The position numbers and the translations under genes were made by a program. DNA of 64,000 nucleotides from Woeseiaceae bacterium. GTDB taxonomy: Bacteria; Pseudomonadota; Gammaproteobacteria; Steroidobacterales; Woeseiaceae. The notes under the pieces are model-generated. The model searched no databases. It saw only the letters and a program-made list of their open reading frames with translations, and had not been told where the DNA came from. Below, one piece after another: positions 8,409-17,246 of this stretch. The stretch lies in NCBI GenBank assembly GCA_021773075.1, contig JAJFKT010000021.1, positions 1-64,000 of the forward strand, read 5' to 3'. Position 1 is the first letter of the stretch; each line of letters opens with the position of its first letter.

Positions 8409-10016
8409 ATGACTAAAGCTGGATTGGTAAGGTACTCGAGACAACTAGCTTGGCGGCTTCGCCTTTTGCTTGTGCCGGGCGTAGCGGCCATTCTTTTCGC
8501 GTGTGTGAGCGAAAGCGATCGTCCGAACTATGCGGAGCATGATATCGATACGCTGCAATCGCTAATGCAGAGCGGCGACCTTAGTGCGCGCGAGTTGACA
8601 CAATTCTATATCGACAGGATTGCTGCAATTGATCAAAGCGGCCCTATGATCAATTCGATTATCGAGCTAAACCCGGAAGCTATAGAGATAGCTGTGGCCC
8701 TGGACGCAGAGAGACAGTTAACCGGACCGCGCAGTCGTATGCACGGTATACCGGTCGTACTCAAGGCGAATATTGATACGGCCGATCAGATGGAGACGAC
8801 AGCGGGTTCCCTCGCGCTGTCAGGGCACCGACCTACGGTAGATGCATTTCTGGTCAGTCAGTTGCGCGACTCTGGTGCGATCATTTTGGCGAAAGCCAAT
8901 CTCAGCGAGTGGGCAAATTTTCGTTCGGGCGGCTCGTCGAGTGGCTGGAGTAGCATCGGCGGGCAGACTAAGAACCCCTACGGCGTTCTCCGAAATCCTT
9001 GTGGTTCATCCAGTGGATCGGCCGCTTCCGTTGCGGCGAGCCTTACGAGCGTTGCAGTGGGTACGGAGACAAATGGCTCTATCGTTTGTCCGTCAAGTGT
9101 CAACGGTATCGTCGGCATAAAACCATCGCTTGGCTGGATCAGTCGTAGCGGTGTGATTCCGATTGCGCACAGTCAGGATACGGCCGGCCCAATGGGCCGT
9201 ACGGTCAAGGATGCGGCGATACTCTTCACCGTAATGGCCGGGCCGGATCCCGCGGACTTGCCACCAGGCAATCGCCCTGATTCGGCGCCGGATTTCGCAG
9301 AAAACCTATCGGTGGACGCACTTAGAGGTGCTCGCATCGGTGTATTGAGAACGCATAGTGGAGCGGGCAAAGATCCACGAGTCGACCTCATCGTCGCCAA
9401 CACAATTAAGACACTTGTCGAGCTTGGAGCCGAGATAATCGATCCGATCGAAATCGATACAGAGGGAATGAATGCGGCAGCAGGCGAGGTCCTTCGCTAC
9501 GAGTTTAAGGCCGATCTAAACAAGTATCTTGAAACTTCCGGCGCACCAATGGCGAGCTTGGCGGACATCATAGAATTCAACACTGCTAACGCCGAATCGG
9601 TAATGCCATTTTTCGGTCAGGATCGGATGCTGGCGGCGCAATCAAAAGGACCGCTAACTGACTCGGCGTACATTGAGGCACTTGCAAGCAGTAAGCGAAT
9701 CGCCCAGTCGGGAATTGACGATGCGCTACGAGAACACCGCATCGATGCTTTGATCGCGCCGACGAGAGGGCCCGCATGGATGATTGATACGGTTAGTGGT
9801 GACAGGTCAACGGGAATCTCAAGTTCTTCGCTTGCGGCAATTTCTGGCTACTCGAGTATTACTCTGCCCGCCGGTTACGTGCTTGGATTGCCGATCGGGA
9901 TTTCATTCATTGGCGCTGAATTCGATGACGCCCGGATCATTCAATTTGCTTTCGCGCTCGAGCAGGCTGGGGATTTGCGTCGACCGCCGCAGTTCGATTC
10001 CGAATATTCTGACTGA
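8409..10016 (+). CDS. Amidase-signature family lipoprotein
   Basis: A 535-residue enzyme of the amidase-signature family (GatA-like fold). The first 32 residues are a lipoprotein signal peptide with lipobox LFAC (Cys32), so the enzyme is probably anchored in an envelope membrane. The Ser-cisSer-Lys triad is visible: Lys119 in VVLKANIDT, the Gly/Ser-rich stretch CGSSSGSAA near 198-206, and Ser224 in GTETNGSIVCP. The family hydrolyses amide bonds; the substrate is unknown, and secreted members are often annotated as aryl-acylamidase or amidase. It begins 18 bases after the phosphatase gene and may share a transcript with it. Confidence 0.92.
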   Translation: MTKAGLVRYSRQLAWRLRLLLVPGVAAILFACVSESDRPNYAEHDIDTLQSLMQSGDLSARELTQFYIDRIAAIDQSGPMINSIIELNPEAIEIAVALDAERQLTGPRSRMHGIPVVLKANIDTADQMETTAGSLALSGHRPTVDAFLVSQLRDSGAIILAKANLSEWANFRSGGSSSGWSSIGGQTKNPYGVLRNPCGSSSGSAASVAASLTSVAVGTETNGSIVCPSSVNGIVGIKPSLGWISRSGVIPIAHSQDTAGPMGRTVKDAAILFTVMAGPDPADLPPGNRPDSAPDFAENLSVDALRGARIGVLRTHSGAGKDPRVDLIVANTIKTLVELGAEIIDPIEIDTEGMNAAAGEVLRYEFKADLNKYLETSGAPMASLADIIEFNTANAESVMPFFGQDRMLAAQSKGPLTDSAYIEALASSKRIAQSGIDDALREHRIDALIAPTRGPAWMIDTVSGDRSTGISSSSLAAISGYSSITLPAGYVLGLPIGISFIGAEFDDARIIQFAFALEQAGDLRRPPQFDSEYSD

Positions 10017-10286
10017 TTGCTCGCGGTTCTCCGCTCGGCGCGTGAAACTGAAGGCGGTTTTCAACCGGGCTCGCTAAACAAATTTTGAAGGCCCGTGACG
10101 ACCTTCGGAACACGTGTCCTCGTGACGCCACTGCTAATCATTCATAAGGGTGGCCATTCACGGCCGCGAATTTTGTTTCATCAACAAGTAATGTGACCGG
10201 CCTCTCGTTGCAAATTACTGATAATTGTTAATATTTTCTCAATTGACATAAGACGGCTACCGGCTGGCGGCGCCTTAATCTGTAAT

Positions 10287-11588
10287 ATGACGAATTCGAT
10301 ACGAAAATTAGACGTGGACCTTCTGCGTGTCGGTATGTACGTCTCCAAACTGGATCGCCCCTGGCTGGAAACGCCTTTCTTGTTTCAGGGCTTCTTCGTG
10401 CGAACACAAAGCGATATCGACGAGCTAAACCGCTATTGCGACTTTGTGGAGATAGACGTCGACCAATCCGACGCCACACTACGTTCAATGCTTCAAGGGG
10501 GCAGTGGGGGATCTCGGTCGGATAAATCAGCAACCGAAGGAACCCATAAACACAACTCGATTTGGGCGCGCATTAGGGCGTTTTTCGGCCGCAAAGTCGG
10601 CACGCTTCCGTCGAGTCCTACGCCGGGTGATTTCTATAGGGACACCGAGAGGCTGCCAGACGAACTCGTTGTTGCACGCACTGTTCATTCCGGATCACTC
10701 GGCCAGTTGATGAATGTTCTCGCCGAGATTCGGAGCGGAAAACTGATCGCAATGCCCAATCTCGAAGTCGTTATTGGTGGCATGGTTGATAGTGTCTTGC
10801 GGAACAGCTCAGCGTTGGCACTTCTAACTCGCTTGCAGGAAAAGGACGAATACACCAGTTCGCATTCGCTGGCTTCATCGATATGGGCACTTGTTTTCGG
10901 CCGTCACCTCGGTCTGGATAGGGAAGCGCTTTCCGCAGTTGGGCTGGGTGGTCTGCTACTCGACGTCGGCAAGATGAAGCTGCCAGAGGAGCTGCTCAAA
11001 AAGAAAGGTGAACTCACCGAAATCGAACGATCGCACATACACAACCATGTCGGTTTCGGACTGGAACTCATTCGGCAGGCAGAAGGCGTGGACAATCGTG
11101 TCCTGGACATGGTGGCAACGCATCACGAACGATACGACGGCTCGGGCTACCCGAGGGGTTGGAAGGGTAATCAGATTCCGGTGTTTGGACGAATCGGCGG
11201 AATCGTCGATTCATACTCGGCGATGACCAGCGACCGGCCGTACGCGCAGGCAGTCTCATCCTACGACGCAATGCGCGAATTCAAGTCCCTAGCCGACAAG
11301 CATTATCAAGCCGAAATGGTAGAGCAGTTCATCCAGGCCATCGGTATTTTCCCCGCAGGAACGCTGGTAGAACTCAATACGGGCGAAATCGGCGTGGTGT
11401 TAGAGGAACACCAGTCTACCCGCCTGCAGCCGAAAGTCGCCGTGATACTCGGGCCGGAAAAGAAACCATTGCTGGAGTTGAGAATTGTAGACTTAAGAAA
11501 CAGCGCTGGAACAAGACCGACGCTTTGGATCGAACGCGGAATCGAACCTGGTGTTTACGACATCGATCCTGCCAAATATTTTCTGTAA
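10287..11588 (+). CDS. HD-GYP domain protein (c-di-GMP phosphodiesterase-like) with DUF3391 N-terminus
   Basis: A 433-residue cytosolic protein. Residues 1-70 resemble the DUF3391 domain that often precedes HD-GYP (LRVGMYVSKLDRPWLETPF). The HD-GYP domain follows, with HHERYDGSGYP and later DSYSAMTSDRPY. The HD dyad itself is altered: the usual LLHDIGK is LLLDVGK, so the metal-binding His is Leu. Catalysis of c-di-GMP hydrolysis may be weakened or lost. The next gene encodes an EAL protein 7 bases downstream, so the two form an operon for c-di-GMP signalling. About 270 bases upstream are non-coding and AT-rich near the start. Confidence 0.9.
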   Translation: MTNSIRKLDVDLLRVGMYVSKLDRPWLETPFLFQGFFVRTQSDIDELNRYCDFVEIDVDQSDATLRSMLQGGSGGSRSDKSATEGTHKHNSIWARIRAFFGRKVGTLPSSPTPGDFYRDTERLPDELVVARTVHSGSLGQLMNVLAEIRSGKLIAMPNLEVVIGGMVDSVLRNSSALALLTRLQEKDEYTSSHSLASSIWALVFGRHLGLDREALSAVGLGGLLLDVGKMKLPEELLKKKGELTEIERSHIHNHVGFGLELIRQAEGVDNRVLDMVATHHERYDGSGYPRGWKGNQIPVFGRIGGIVDSYSAMTSDRPYAQAVSSYDAMREFKSLADKHYQAEMVEQFIQAIGIFPAGTLVELNTGEIGVVLEEHQSTRLQPKVAVILGPEKKPLLELRIVDLRNSAGTRPTLWIERGIEPGVYDIDPAKYFL

Positions 11589-11595
11589 TACGCCG

Positions 11596-12870
11596 ATGCA
11601 GCTACAGGAACTCAACACGACAGACGCCATCGTATTCGAGCGGGAAATCCAGAATAGGATTGATTCCTGTAGAGAAAATTTTTCCCTGTTTATCGTGGAT
11701 ATGGATGCAATCAGCAAATTGTTGGTGCGCTCAGGACATGCTTACAGTGTGATGTTTTTGCGCGGTGCTGCTCGCCGTCTAGAAGCAGTCTGCAGAGAGA
11801 ATGACGCCTTATTGCGGATCGGCGACCACACCTTCGGCCTGGTCATGTCAGGGGTCACTGCGCAGATCTACCAGCGACTTGCTGTAGAAAAAATTATTCG
11901 CCTTTACGAACAGGCGATTCGCGATGTGGATTCTCCGTATCAGGCAGAAATCAGAGTTGGTATCGCAAGTTTTCCGGATCATGCCAGCAATGCAGAAGAG
12001 CTCATACACAGAGCGAGAATCGCGTTAGAAGCCGCAAATACCACGAGAAAGCAATACTTCATTTATTCAGCAGATGGAGCAGCGACGCTATCAATGAAGT
12101 GGAATTTACAAGAGGAATTGGGTGCGGCGATAGAAAACAAAGCCCTTGAGCTTCATTACCAACCAAAAGTTTCTGCAACCACTGGCCAGGTTGTAGGCGC
12201 CGAATCTCTACTGCGTTGGACGAATGCCAAGCACGGGGAAGTACCTCCCAGCGTATTCATACCCGTTGCTTGTGAGATTGGCATGATCGGTGAACTGACA
12301 CGCTTCATTCTGACCACGGCACTGCAGCATGTATCAGAGTGGCCTCGCGCCGATGTTCCGTACAGCCTATCTGTGAATCTGGAGGCTGATTCGATTCAGG
12401 ATCCGGGAATCGCAGACATCGTATCAAGCAGCCTCTCTATATTTGGTTCCGAGCAATGCCAATTGGACCTGGAGATAACGGAAAGTGCACTGGTTGAGGA
12501 TTCACACTCGAATTTCGATTGCCTAAGGCGATTGCGAGAGTTGGGCGTTGGAATTTCCATCGACGACTTTGGCACTGGCTACTCATCGCTGTCGTACTTC
12601 AAAAACATTCCGGCGACAGAGCTCAAGATTGACAGGTCTTTTGTTGAAAACATGTTCAACTCTCCGCAAGACAAGAATATCGTTGAGGCAATCATCTGGC
12701 TCGCACACCGATTCGGGCTCTCGGTCGTTGCGGAAGGTGTAGAGACAGCACAACAGCGGGAAGTCTTAACCGAGATGAAGTGCGACACGCTGCAAGGCTT
12801 TCTCTTTTCACGCGCGTGCCCACACGATGAATTTTGTCGGTGGCTAATGTTGCCGGAGAATTCTTGGTAA
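11596..12870 (+). CDS. Degenerate GGDEF – intact EAL domain protein
   Basis: A 424-residue protein starting at ATG 11596; the frame is open further upstream but that would overlap the HD-GYP gene. Residues 20-160 are a GGDEF fold in which the active-site motif is IGDHTF (75-80), so it should not make c-di-GMP. Residues 170-420 are an EAL domain with the key motifs kept: ESL at 203-205, DLEITESALVED, DDFGTGYSS, KIDRSFV, VAEGVE and LQGFLF. This predicts an active c-di-GMP phosphodiesterase with a regulatory GGDEF part. It lies in an operon with the HD-GYP gene. Confidence 0.92.
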   Translation: MQLQELNTTDAIVFEREIQNRIDSCRENFSLFIVDMDAISKLLVRSGHAYSVMFLRGAARRLEAVCRENDALLRIGDHTFGLVMSGVTAQIYQRLAVEKIIRLYEQAIRDVDSPYQAEIRVGIASFPDHASNAEELIHRARIALEAANTTRKQYFIYSADGAATLSMKWNLQEELGAAIENKALELHYQPKVSATTGQVVGAESLLRWTNAKHGEVPPSVFIPVACEIGMIGELTRFILTTALQHVSEWPRADVPYSLSVNLEADSIQDPGIADIVSSSLSIFGSEQCQLDLEITESALVEDSHSNFDCLRRLRELGVGISIDDFGTGYSSLSYFKNIPATELKIDRSFVENMFNSPQDKNIVEAIIWLAHRFGLSVVAEGVETAQQREVLTEMKCDTLQGFLFSRACPHDEFCRWLMLPENSW

Positions 12871-13025
12871 GTTCAGCAATACGCGAAGCCCAATTTCCAA
12901 AAGGGCGCTGTTTCGCATGTTGCCGGATTAGGGTGTGGCCAAACTACGTCTGGTGGTAGAAGAACTCGGCTGGACGGCGTTATACTGAAACATCGAAGCC
13001 GAACATTGACGGTTACATCAGTCAT

Positions 13026-13682
13026 ATGCCGGATGTTTCAGGAAAAAGTCGCAAGTCCAAATGGCGCCGCTTCTGGCTGCTCTCCCTGACGGCTGGCTTG
13101 CTTTGGCTGGTTCTGACCGATTACAAATATCGACTCCCCGACGATCTGAACAACATCTGTTCGATATTCAATGACCGGCGTGACTGGTACCGGGCAGCCA
13201 GGAAATCTGAAAAGCGCTGGGGAACACCGGCCCATGTTCAAATGGCGATCATTCACCAGGAGTCGTCCTTCGAATTCAACGCGAGGCCTCCACGTAGAAG
13301 GCTACTGGGATTCATACCGTGGGCCCGCCCATCCAATGCCTATGGTTACGCACAGGCTCTGGATAGTACCTGGGACCGATATAAAATCGAAACGGAGCAA
13401 CCAGCCGCGGTTCGAGATCACTTCGACAATGCCATCGACTTCGTCGGTTGGTACACCGATAAATCGAATGCCGTCAAAGGTATTTCAAAATGGGACCCGT
13501 ATAACCAATACCTCGCGTACCATGAAGGTCATGCGGGCTGGAGTCGCGGGTCCTACAATCAAAAGGCCTGGCTTAAAAAGGCCGCCAAAAGCGTTGACCG
13601 TCGCGCGCGAAAATGGTCGACGCAGCTCAACAGTTGCCAGGAAGAACTGGATGATCGCTGGTGGATATTCAACGCAGGCTGA
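13026..13682 (+). CDS. Lytic transglycosylase SLT-domain protein
   Basis: A 218-residue protein. A basic N-terminus and one membrane segment (about 14-30) suggest a membrane-anchored periplasmic enzyme. The SLT core has the catalytic Glu in IIHQESSF and the motif NAYGYAQALDSTW, then AYHEGHAGW. Such enzymes cleave peptidoglycan glycan strands with formation of anhydromuramic acid. The ATG at 13026 follows about 155 bases after the EAL gene, so an own promoter is likely. The C-terminus is complete. Confidence 0.9.
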   Translation: MPDVSGKSRKSKWRRFWLLSLTAGLLWLVLTDYKYRLPDDLNNICSIFNDRRDWYRAARKSEKRWGTPAHVQMAIIHQESSFEFNARPPRRRLLGFIPWARPSNAYGYAQALDSTWDRYKIETEQPAAVRDHFDNAIDFVGWYTDKSNAVKGISKWDPYNQYLAYHEGHAGWSRGSYNQKAWLKKAAKSVDRRARKWSTQLNSCQEELDDRWWIFNAG

Positions 13683-13730
13683 CCGGCGGGCGACGGTTTC
13701 GCCGCGAGCGCTCCCGAAATACGGGCTAGA

Positions 13731-14427
13731 TCAGTTTGATGAAGCTGACAAATTATTCGCCGGCGTTGGCTGGTATGGATCAAATCCCAGCTTGGCGCGT
13801 TCATCATTGGCTCGTTTAACGAGTATCGCATTGAGTTTTTGAAAATCGACATTCTCTTGCATGCGATCAAAAACAGGCGTGTCGAAGAGATTTACGCCGA
13901 GACCGTTGTTCTCTATGAGTCTCTGTATTTGAGTCAATACCTCTTCATCCGTGCTTGTCAGTGCCGCGAGATTTATCAAATTCAATATCGACTGAAAAGA
14001 CTTGTCCCCGGCGACGGCTCGACGCACTGTGGATTCTTCGAGTGCGCCGGTTAGTTTCTCGAATTCGGGTTCCTGACCTGCTTGCAAGTAGGAAAACGCA
14101 ATCGTTATCTGGTCGAGCTTCTTGCCCGTGCCGTGCGTTATTGATCCGGAACGGTCGATATCCTGTTCTTTCTTTAAGGCCCTCTGGTGTTAGTTCATAA
14201 GCCCACGAGAACAGCAGGATAATCGGTAGGTCCAGAGCAAACAGCAGCAGGAAAACCTTGAGTACCCAGGGAGGCGCTTCAATGGCCTGGAGCACAGGTT
14301 GCGAGACCTGTAGAACCAGCCAGATAGCAACGATATAGACGATCGCAAACCGAAAAACGTTGCGTCGTTCGAGCTCCGAGAATAACGACAATTGGTTCTT
14401 TTTCTTGCCGCAGGAGGCCAGCTTCAT
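13731..14427 (-). pseudogene. Decayed TPR/TolB-type membrane protein (frameshift and internal loss)
   Basis: The first 75 residues (LFSELERRNVFRFAIVYIV … FSWAYELTPEGLKE) match the N-terminal membrane module of the large TPR / adenylate-cyclase-like proteins frequent in these bacteria. Near 14170-14180, after ELTPEGLK, the frame breaks: the expected continuation KKEQDIDRSGSITHGTGKKL is present in the other frame, consistent with one extra A in an A-rich run. That second frame then runs into a C-terminal-looking piece (13731-14087, DPYQPTP near its end). The several hundred residues of TPR repeats normally between them are absent. I therefore read it as a frameshifted, internally deleted remnant. 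Confidence 0.72.
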
Positions 14428-14917
14428 ACCGCTATTTGGAAATTAATGGCGTTTCCCAGGCCCGTCACAATTTCCAGTCCGCTGAGCATGGGGTAGCTAC
14501 GGACATTACCGAATAACGCCCGAGCGAAAGAAAGCCACTAAAGTCGATCGGGCAGTTAGTCGCTACCAAGAAAACGCGCCGTTTTTGTAGCCAATTAGAG
14601 ACACCCTGACTTGCGCAAGATCATGAAATTTCGACTAAAAACCCGATTTTCGTGTTTCGACGAGAAATTCGGGAGCAATGCTTGTATCGGTACGGCAAAG
14701 CCTTGAAATCAACCAGTTCTTGGCGGTATTGACGAACAAATAGGAGGCTCGAAGCACTGAGACTCAAGTCTCAATATGCCAATTTTGAGCGAAATTATGT
14801 CAACTCGCAACGCAGAAAGGGCCGCGATCATCTATTTAGGAAGGCAGTGCGGGGACGGATTCCTAATGAGGTCACGTCGCCGCGTCGGCGCTCACAAAGA
14901 ATGGAGTTCACGGTCAC
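14428..14917. other. Non-coding gap of about 490 bases
   Basis: The gap lies between the decayed gene and the HYR lipoprotein gene. I see no conserved gene, tRNA or clear terminator in it. A short open frame from 14776 lacks homology clues and overlaps the downstream gene; I do not count it. Promoters for both diverging genes should lie here. Confidence 0.5.
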
Positions 14918-16429
14918 ATGGCGATTCTGCGATCAGTTACAGTTTTGGTGGTCACGCTTTTCGCGTTGTCCGGATGTTTGAAGGATCTGGCGCCGGCGAC
15001 CGCTGTCACGCCAACTGAGCCGACGGGTGGCACAGGCGGAACTGGCGGAACGGGTGGCAACGGTGGCGTCCTTGCCTTAACGGCCCCGCCAGATCTGCAA
15101 GCCGAAGCCAATGCCCCAATGTCGACGCTTGCGCTGGGAAATCCGTCAGCGACCGGAGGCAACGGCACCTATGTATTCAACAACGATGCGCCCGCCGGCG
15201 GCTTTCCGCTCGGTGCAACGACGGTGAACTGGACTGTTGCTGATGTCGATGGGGTAACAGTGTCGGCTGTGCAGCAAGTCACTGTCAGTGATACAACGCC
15301 ACCCTTGATCTCTAACGTGTCTCCGGTTCAGGTAGTTACCACGGGAGCGTTGACAGCTGTAACGGTCACTCCACCAACGATTTCCGATTTGGTTGACCCT
15401 AATCCTGTGCTTTCTGACAATATTCCCCCGGCAGGTTATCCACTAGGTACGACAGTCGTGGTTTGGACCGCGACGGATGTTAATGGCAACACGTCGACTT
15501 TGAACCAGGACGTGATTGTTTTGGCGAGCGCACCGCCGCCCACCGGCGCAGAACTCTATGCCACCAATTGCTCAGGCTGTCACGGTCCGTTAGCGACCTC
15601 TACGCGGCGCGGACGTACCGCAGCTCAAATTACTACCGCACTGGCGACGCAACCGGCCATGGCGGGAATTACTCTTACGCCGGCTGAAATTATCCTGATT
15701 GCCGAAGCGCTGGCTGATACCACAAGCGCGCTGGTCAATGTGATGTTGAGCAGCAATACGGTTGACCTCGATCTTAGAAAGAGCGGTGCTATTACCGCGA
15801 CGATAGAGTCGGTAAACGGCTTCTCTGGAGCGGTCGACGTGTCGATCCTGGGTCTGGACGCAGCATCCGGTAGCTACGTGGTTGAGCCGTCACCAACCGT
15901 TAACGTGCCAGCGAACAGCTCCGTCGATGTAATCATAAGATTTACAACGACAACGACCTCACTTTCCGTTAACTCACAACCGCTGACCTTGAACGTACGC
16001 GACCAGAATACGCAAACCGACATTGACGGCGGCTCGATCGACTACACGGTGAGAAACCTCCTGGAAATTCAGTTCGACCTGAATTCAGGTAACAACAACG
16101 GCACGCACCGCTGGAATGGTCTGCGCGGTGTGAATTTGGTGATGCGACCGAACACGAATGCCATCTGGACCAACTACGACACAACAGCGACGCACATTGT
16201 GCATGGCGGCGGCGGCATTCCTCACGCGCCGACCAACAATCCGCTCGATTCTCCGGCGGCGGCAGGGCAGCGCGGTGAGTCGTATGGCGCCAATGGTGTT
16301 GGATTCTACGATCAAGGTCAGGTCACGCCATTGACTATCACAGGTGGATTCTTCTATTGCCATACCCACAATGAAGGTAACTCACGAATGACGATCGTCA
16401 TCGACAATAACCTCGGCGCTCACCCTTAG
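14918..16429 (+). CDS. Lipoprotein with HYR repeats, cytochrome c motif and C-terminal cupredoxin
   Basis: A 503-residue exported protein with lipobox LSGC (Cys20) and a Gly/Thr linker at 36-50. Two HYR-like immunoglobulin-type repeats follow (about 52-125 and 128-203, each ending near the pattern FPLGATTVNWTVADV). Residues 211-270 form a short cytochrome c domain with the haem motif CSGCH (218-222) and a likely axial Met in PAMAGITLTPAEI. The last 130 residues resemble a cupredoxin, with THIVHGGGG and the copper-ligand cluster FFYCHTH…NSRM. It should carry electrons outside the inner membrane through haem and copper. A strong terminator follows. Confidence 0.85.
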   Translation: MAILRSVTVLVVTLFALSGCLKDLAPATAVTPTEPTGGTGGTGGTGGNGGVLALTAPPDLQAEANAPMSTLALGNPSATGGNGTYVFNNDAPAGGFPLGATTVNWTVADVDGVTVSAVQQVTVSDTTPPLISNVSPVQVVTTGALTAVTVTPPTISDLVDPNPVLSDNIPPAGYPLGTTVVVWTATDVNGNTSTLNQDVIVLASAPPPTGAELYATNCSGCHGPLATSTRRGRTAAQITTALATQPAMAGITLTPAEIILIAEALADTTSALVNVMLSSNTVDLDLRKSGAITATIESVNGFSGAVDVSILGLDAASGSYVVEPSPTVNVPANSSVDVIIRFTTTTTSLSVNSQPLTLNVRDQNTQTDIDGGSIDYTVRNLLEIQFDLNSGNNNGTHRWNGLRGVNLVMRPNTNAIWTNYDTTATHIVHGGGGIPHAPTNNPLDSPAAAGQRGESYGANGVGFYDQGQVTPLTITGGFFYCHTHNEGNSRMTIVIDNNLGAHP

Positions 16430-16459
16430 CTGACCGCCGACTTAGAGAACTGGACTTAA

Positions 16460-16491
16460 GGCCAGAGCCGGCATGCGGCTCTGGCCTTTCT
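16460..16491 (+). terminator. Strong rho-independent terminator
   Basis: GGCCAGAGCCG and CGGCTCTGGCC form a perfect 11-bp stem around GCATG, followed by TTTCTT. It closes the HYR–cytochrome–cupredoxin transcript. Confidence 0.88.
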
Positions 16492-16571
16492 TCATTGACA
16501 AACCGCGATAGACTTGCATAAGTTCTCAATTCATTAGTTCATGCCGATCGTGGAATATCAGGAGAGTTGCG

Positions 16572-17237
16572 ATGTCAGCTGGGCAGTCGAATCGGGCCAA
16601 TTCACGCTCGGATCGGCGGATTCCGAAGTTACGAACTCGCGGACGCGCCAATCGTCAAAAACTGCTGGTCGAAGCGCAGCGTCTGATTAAGGCGAACGGG
16701 GGGCACCCACTTCGATTCAGCGACGTTTTTGAATCCGCCGGAGTTTCGCGTGGATCGGCATACCGAATCTACAACGGCATTGATGATTTGATGCAGGATC
16801 TGGCCAGCGCCTGGATTAGTAACTTCGTTGCGTATGTCAGAGAGCTCGACCGAATTGAGCAACCGGAGACATGGGCTGAGCTTTCCGACCATTTGGTCGC
16901 TCACGTGGCTGCCTACTGGGTTGAAACTGCGGATATACTCCGAGCCCTGCCACGAGTGCGGTCAAATGTTCCGGAGAGCTATGGAGCGGCCGTAAAAGAC
17001 CTGACTAAGGCGTTTGCCAGTGTTTTTGATCAGTATTTCGAAATCCCCAAAATACCTGATTGGCTTTCGACACTTGCCATGTACACTTCGCTTGGCGACA
17101 CAATTTTTTCCGATGCCGTTCTGCGCGAAGGTCGTATTTCCGAGCAAAGACTGGCCGAAGCACAGAAAATTCTCGAGACCTATCTATCCTTCTACCTACC
17201 AACCTGGTTGCCGGCCAGGGGCACCACTTCACAGTGA
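16572..17237 (+). CDS. TetR/AcrR-family transcriptional regulator
   Basis: A 221-residue protein. After a basic tail of about 25 residues, residues 27-75 form the TetR helix-turn-helix (LLVEAQRLIKANGG, FSDVFESAGVSRGSAYRIYNG). The rest is the variable ligand-binding domain. It begins at ATG 16572 with GGAGAGTT upstream and ends 9 bases before the second TonB receptor gene. Shared transcription is likely, and it may control the receptor in response to an unknown ligand. Confidence 0.9.
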   Translation: MSAGQSNRANSRSDRRIPKLRTRGRANRQKLLVEAQRLIKANGGHPLRFSDVFESAGVSRGSAYRIYNGIDDLMQDLASAWISNFVAYVRELDRIEQPETWAELSDHLVAHVAAYWVETADILRALPRVRSNVPESYGAAVKDLTKAFASVFDQYFEIPKIPDWLSTLAMYTSLGDTIFSDAVLREGRISEQRLAEAQKILETYLSFYLPTWLPARGTTSQ

Positions 17238-17246
17238 AATTATTCA

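Noticed and set aside
14776..15018. 80-codon open frame before the HYR lipoprotein
   Set aside because: It overlaps the real signal peptide region in another frame and has no family resemblance.
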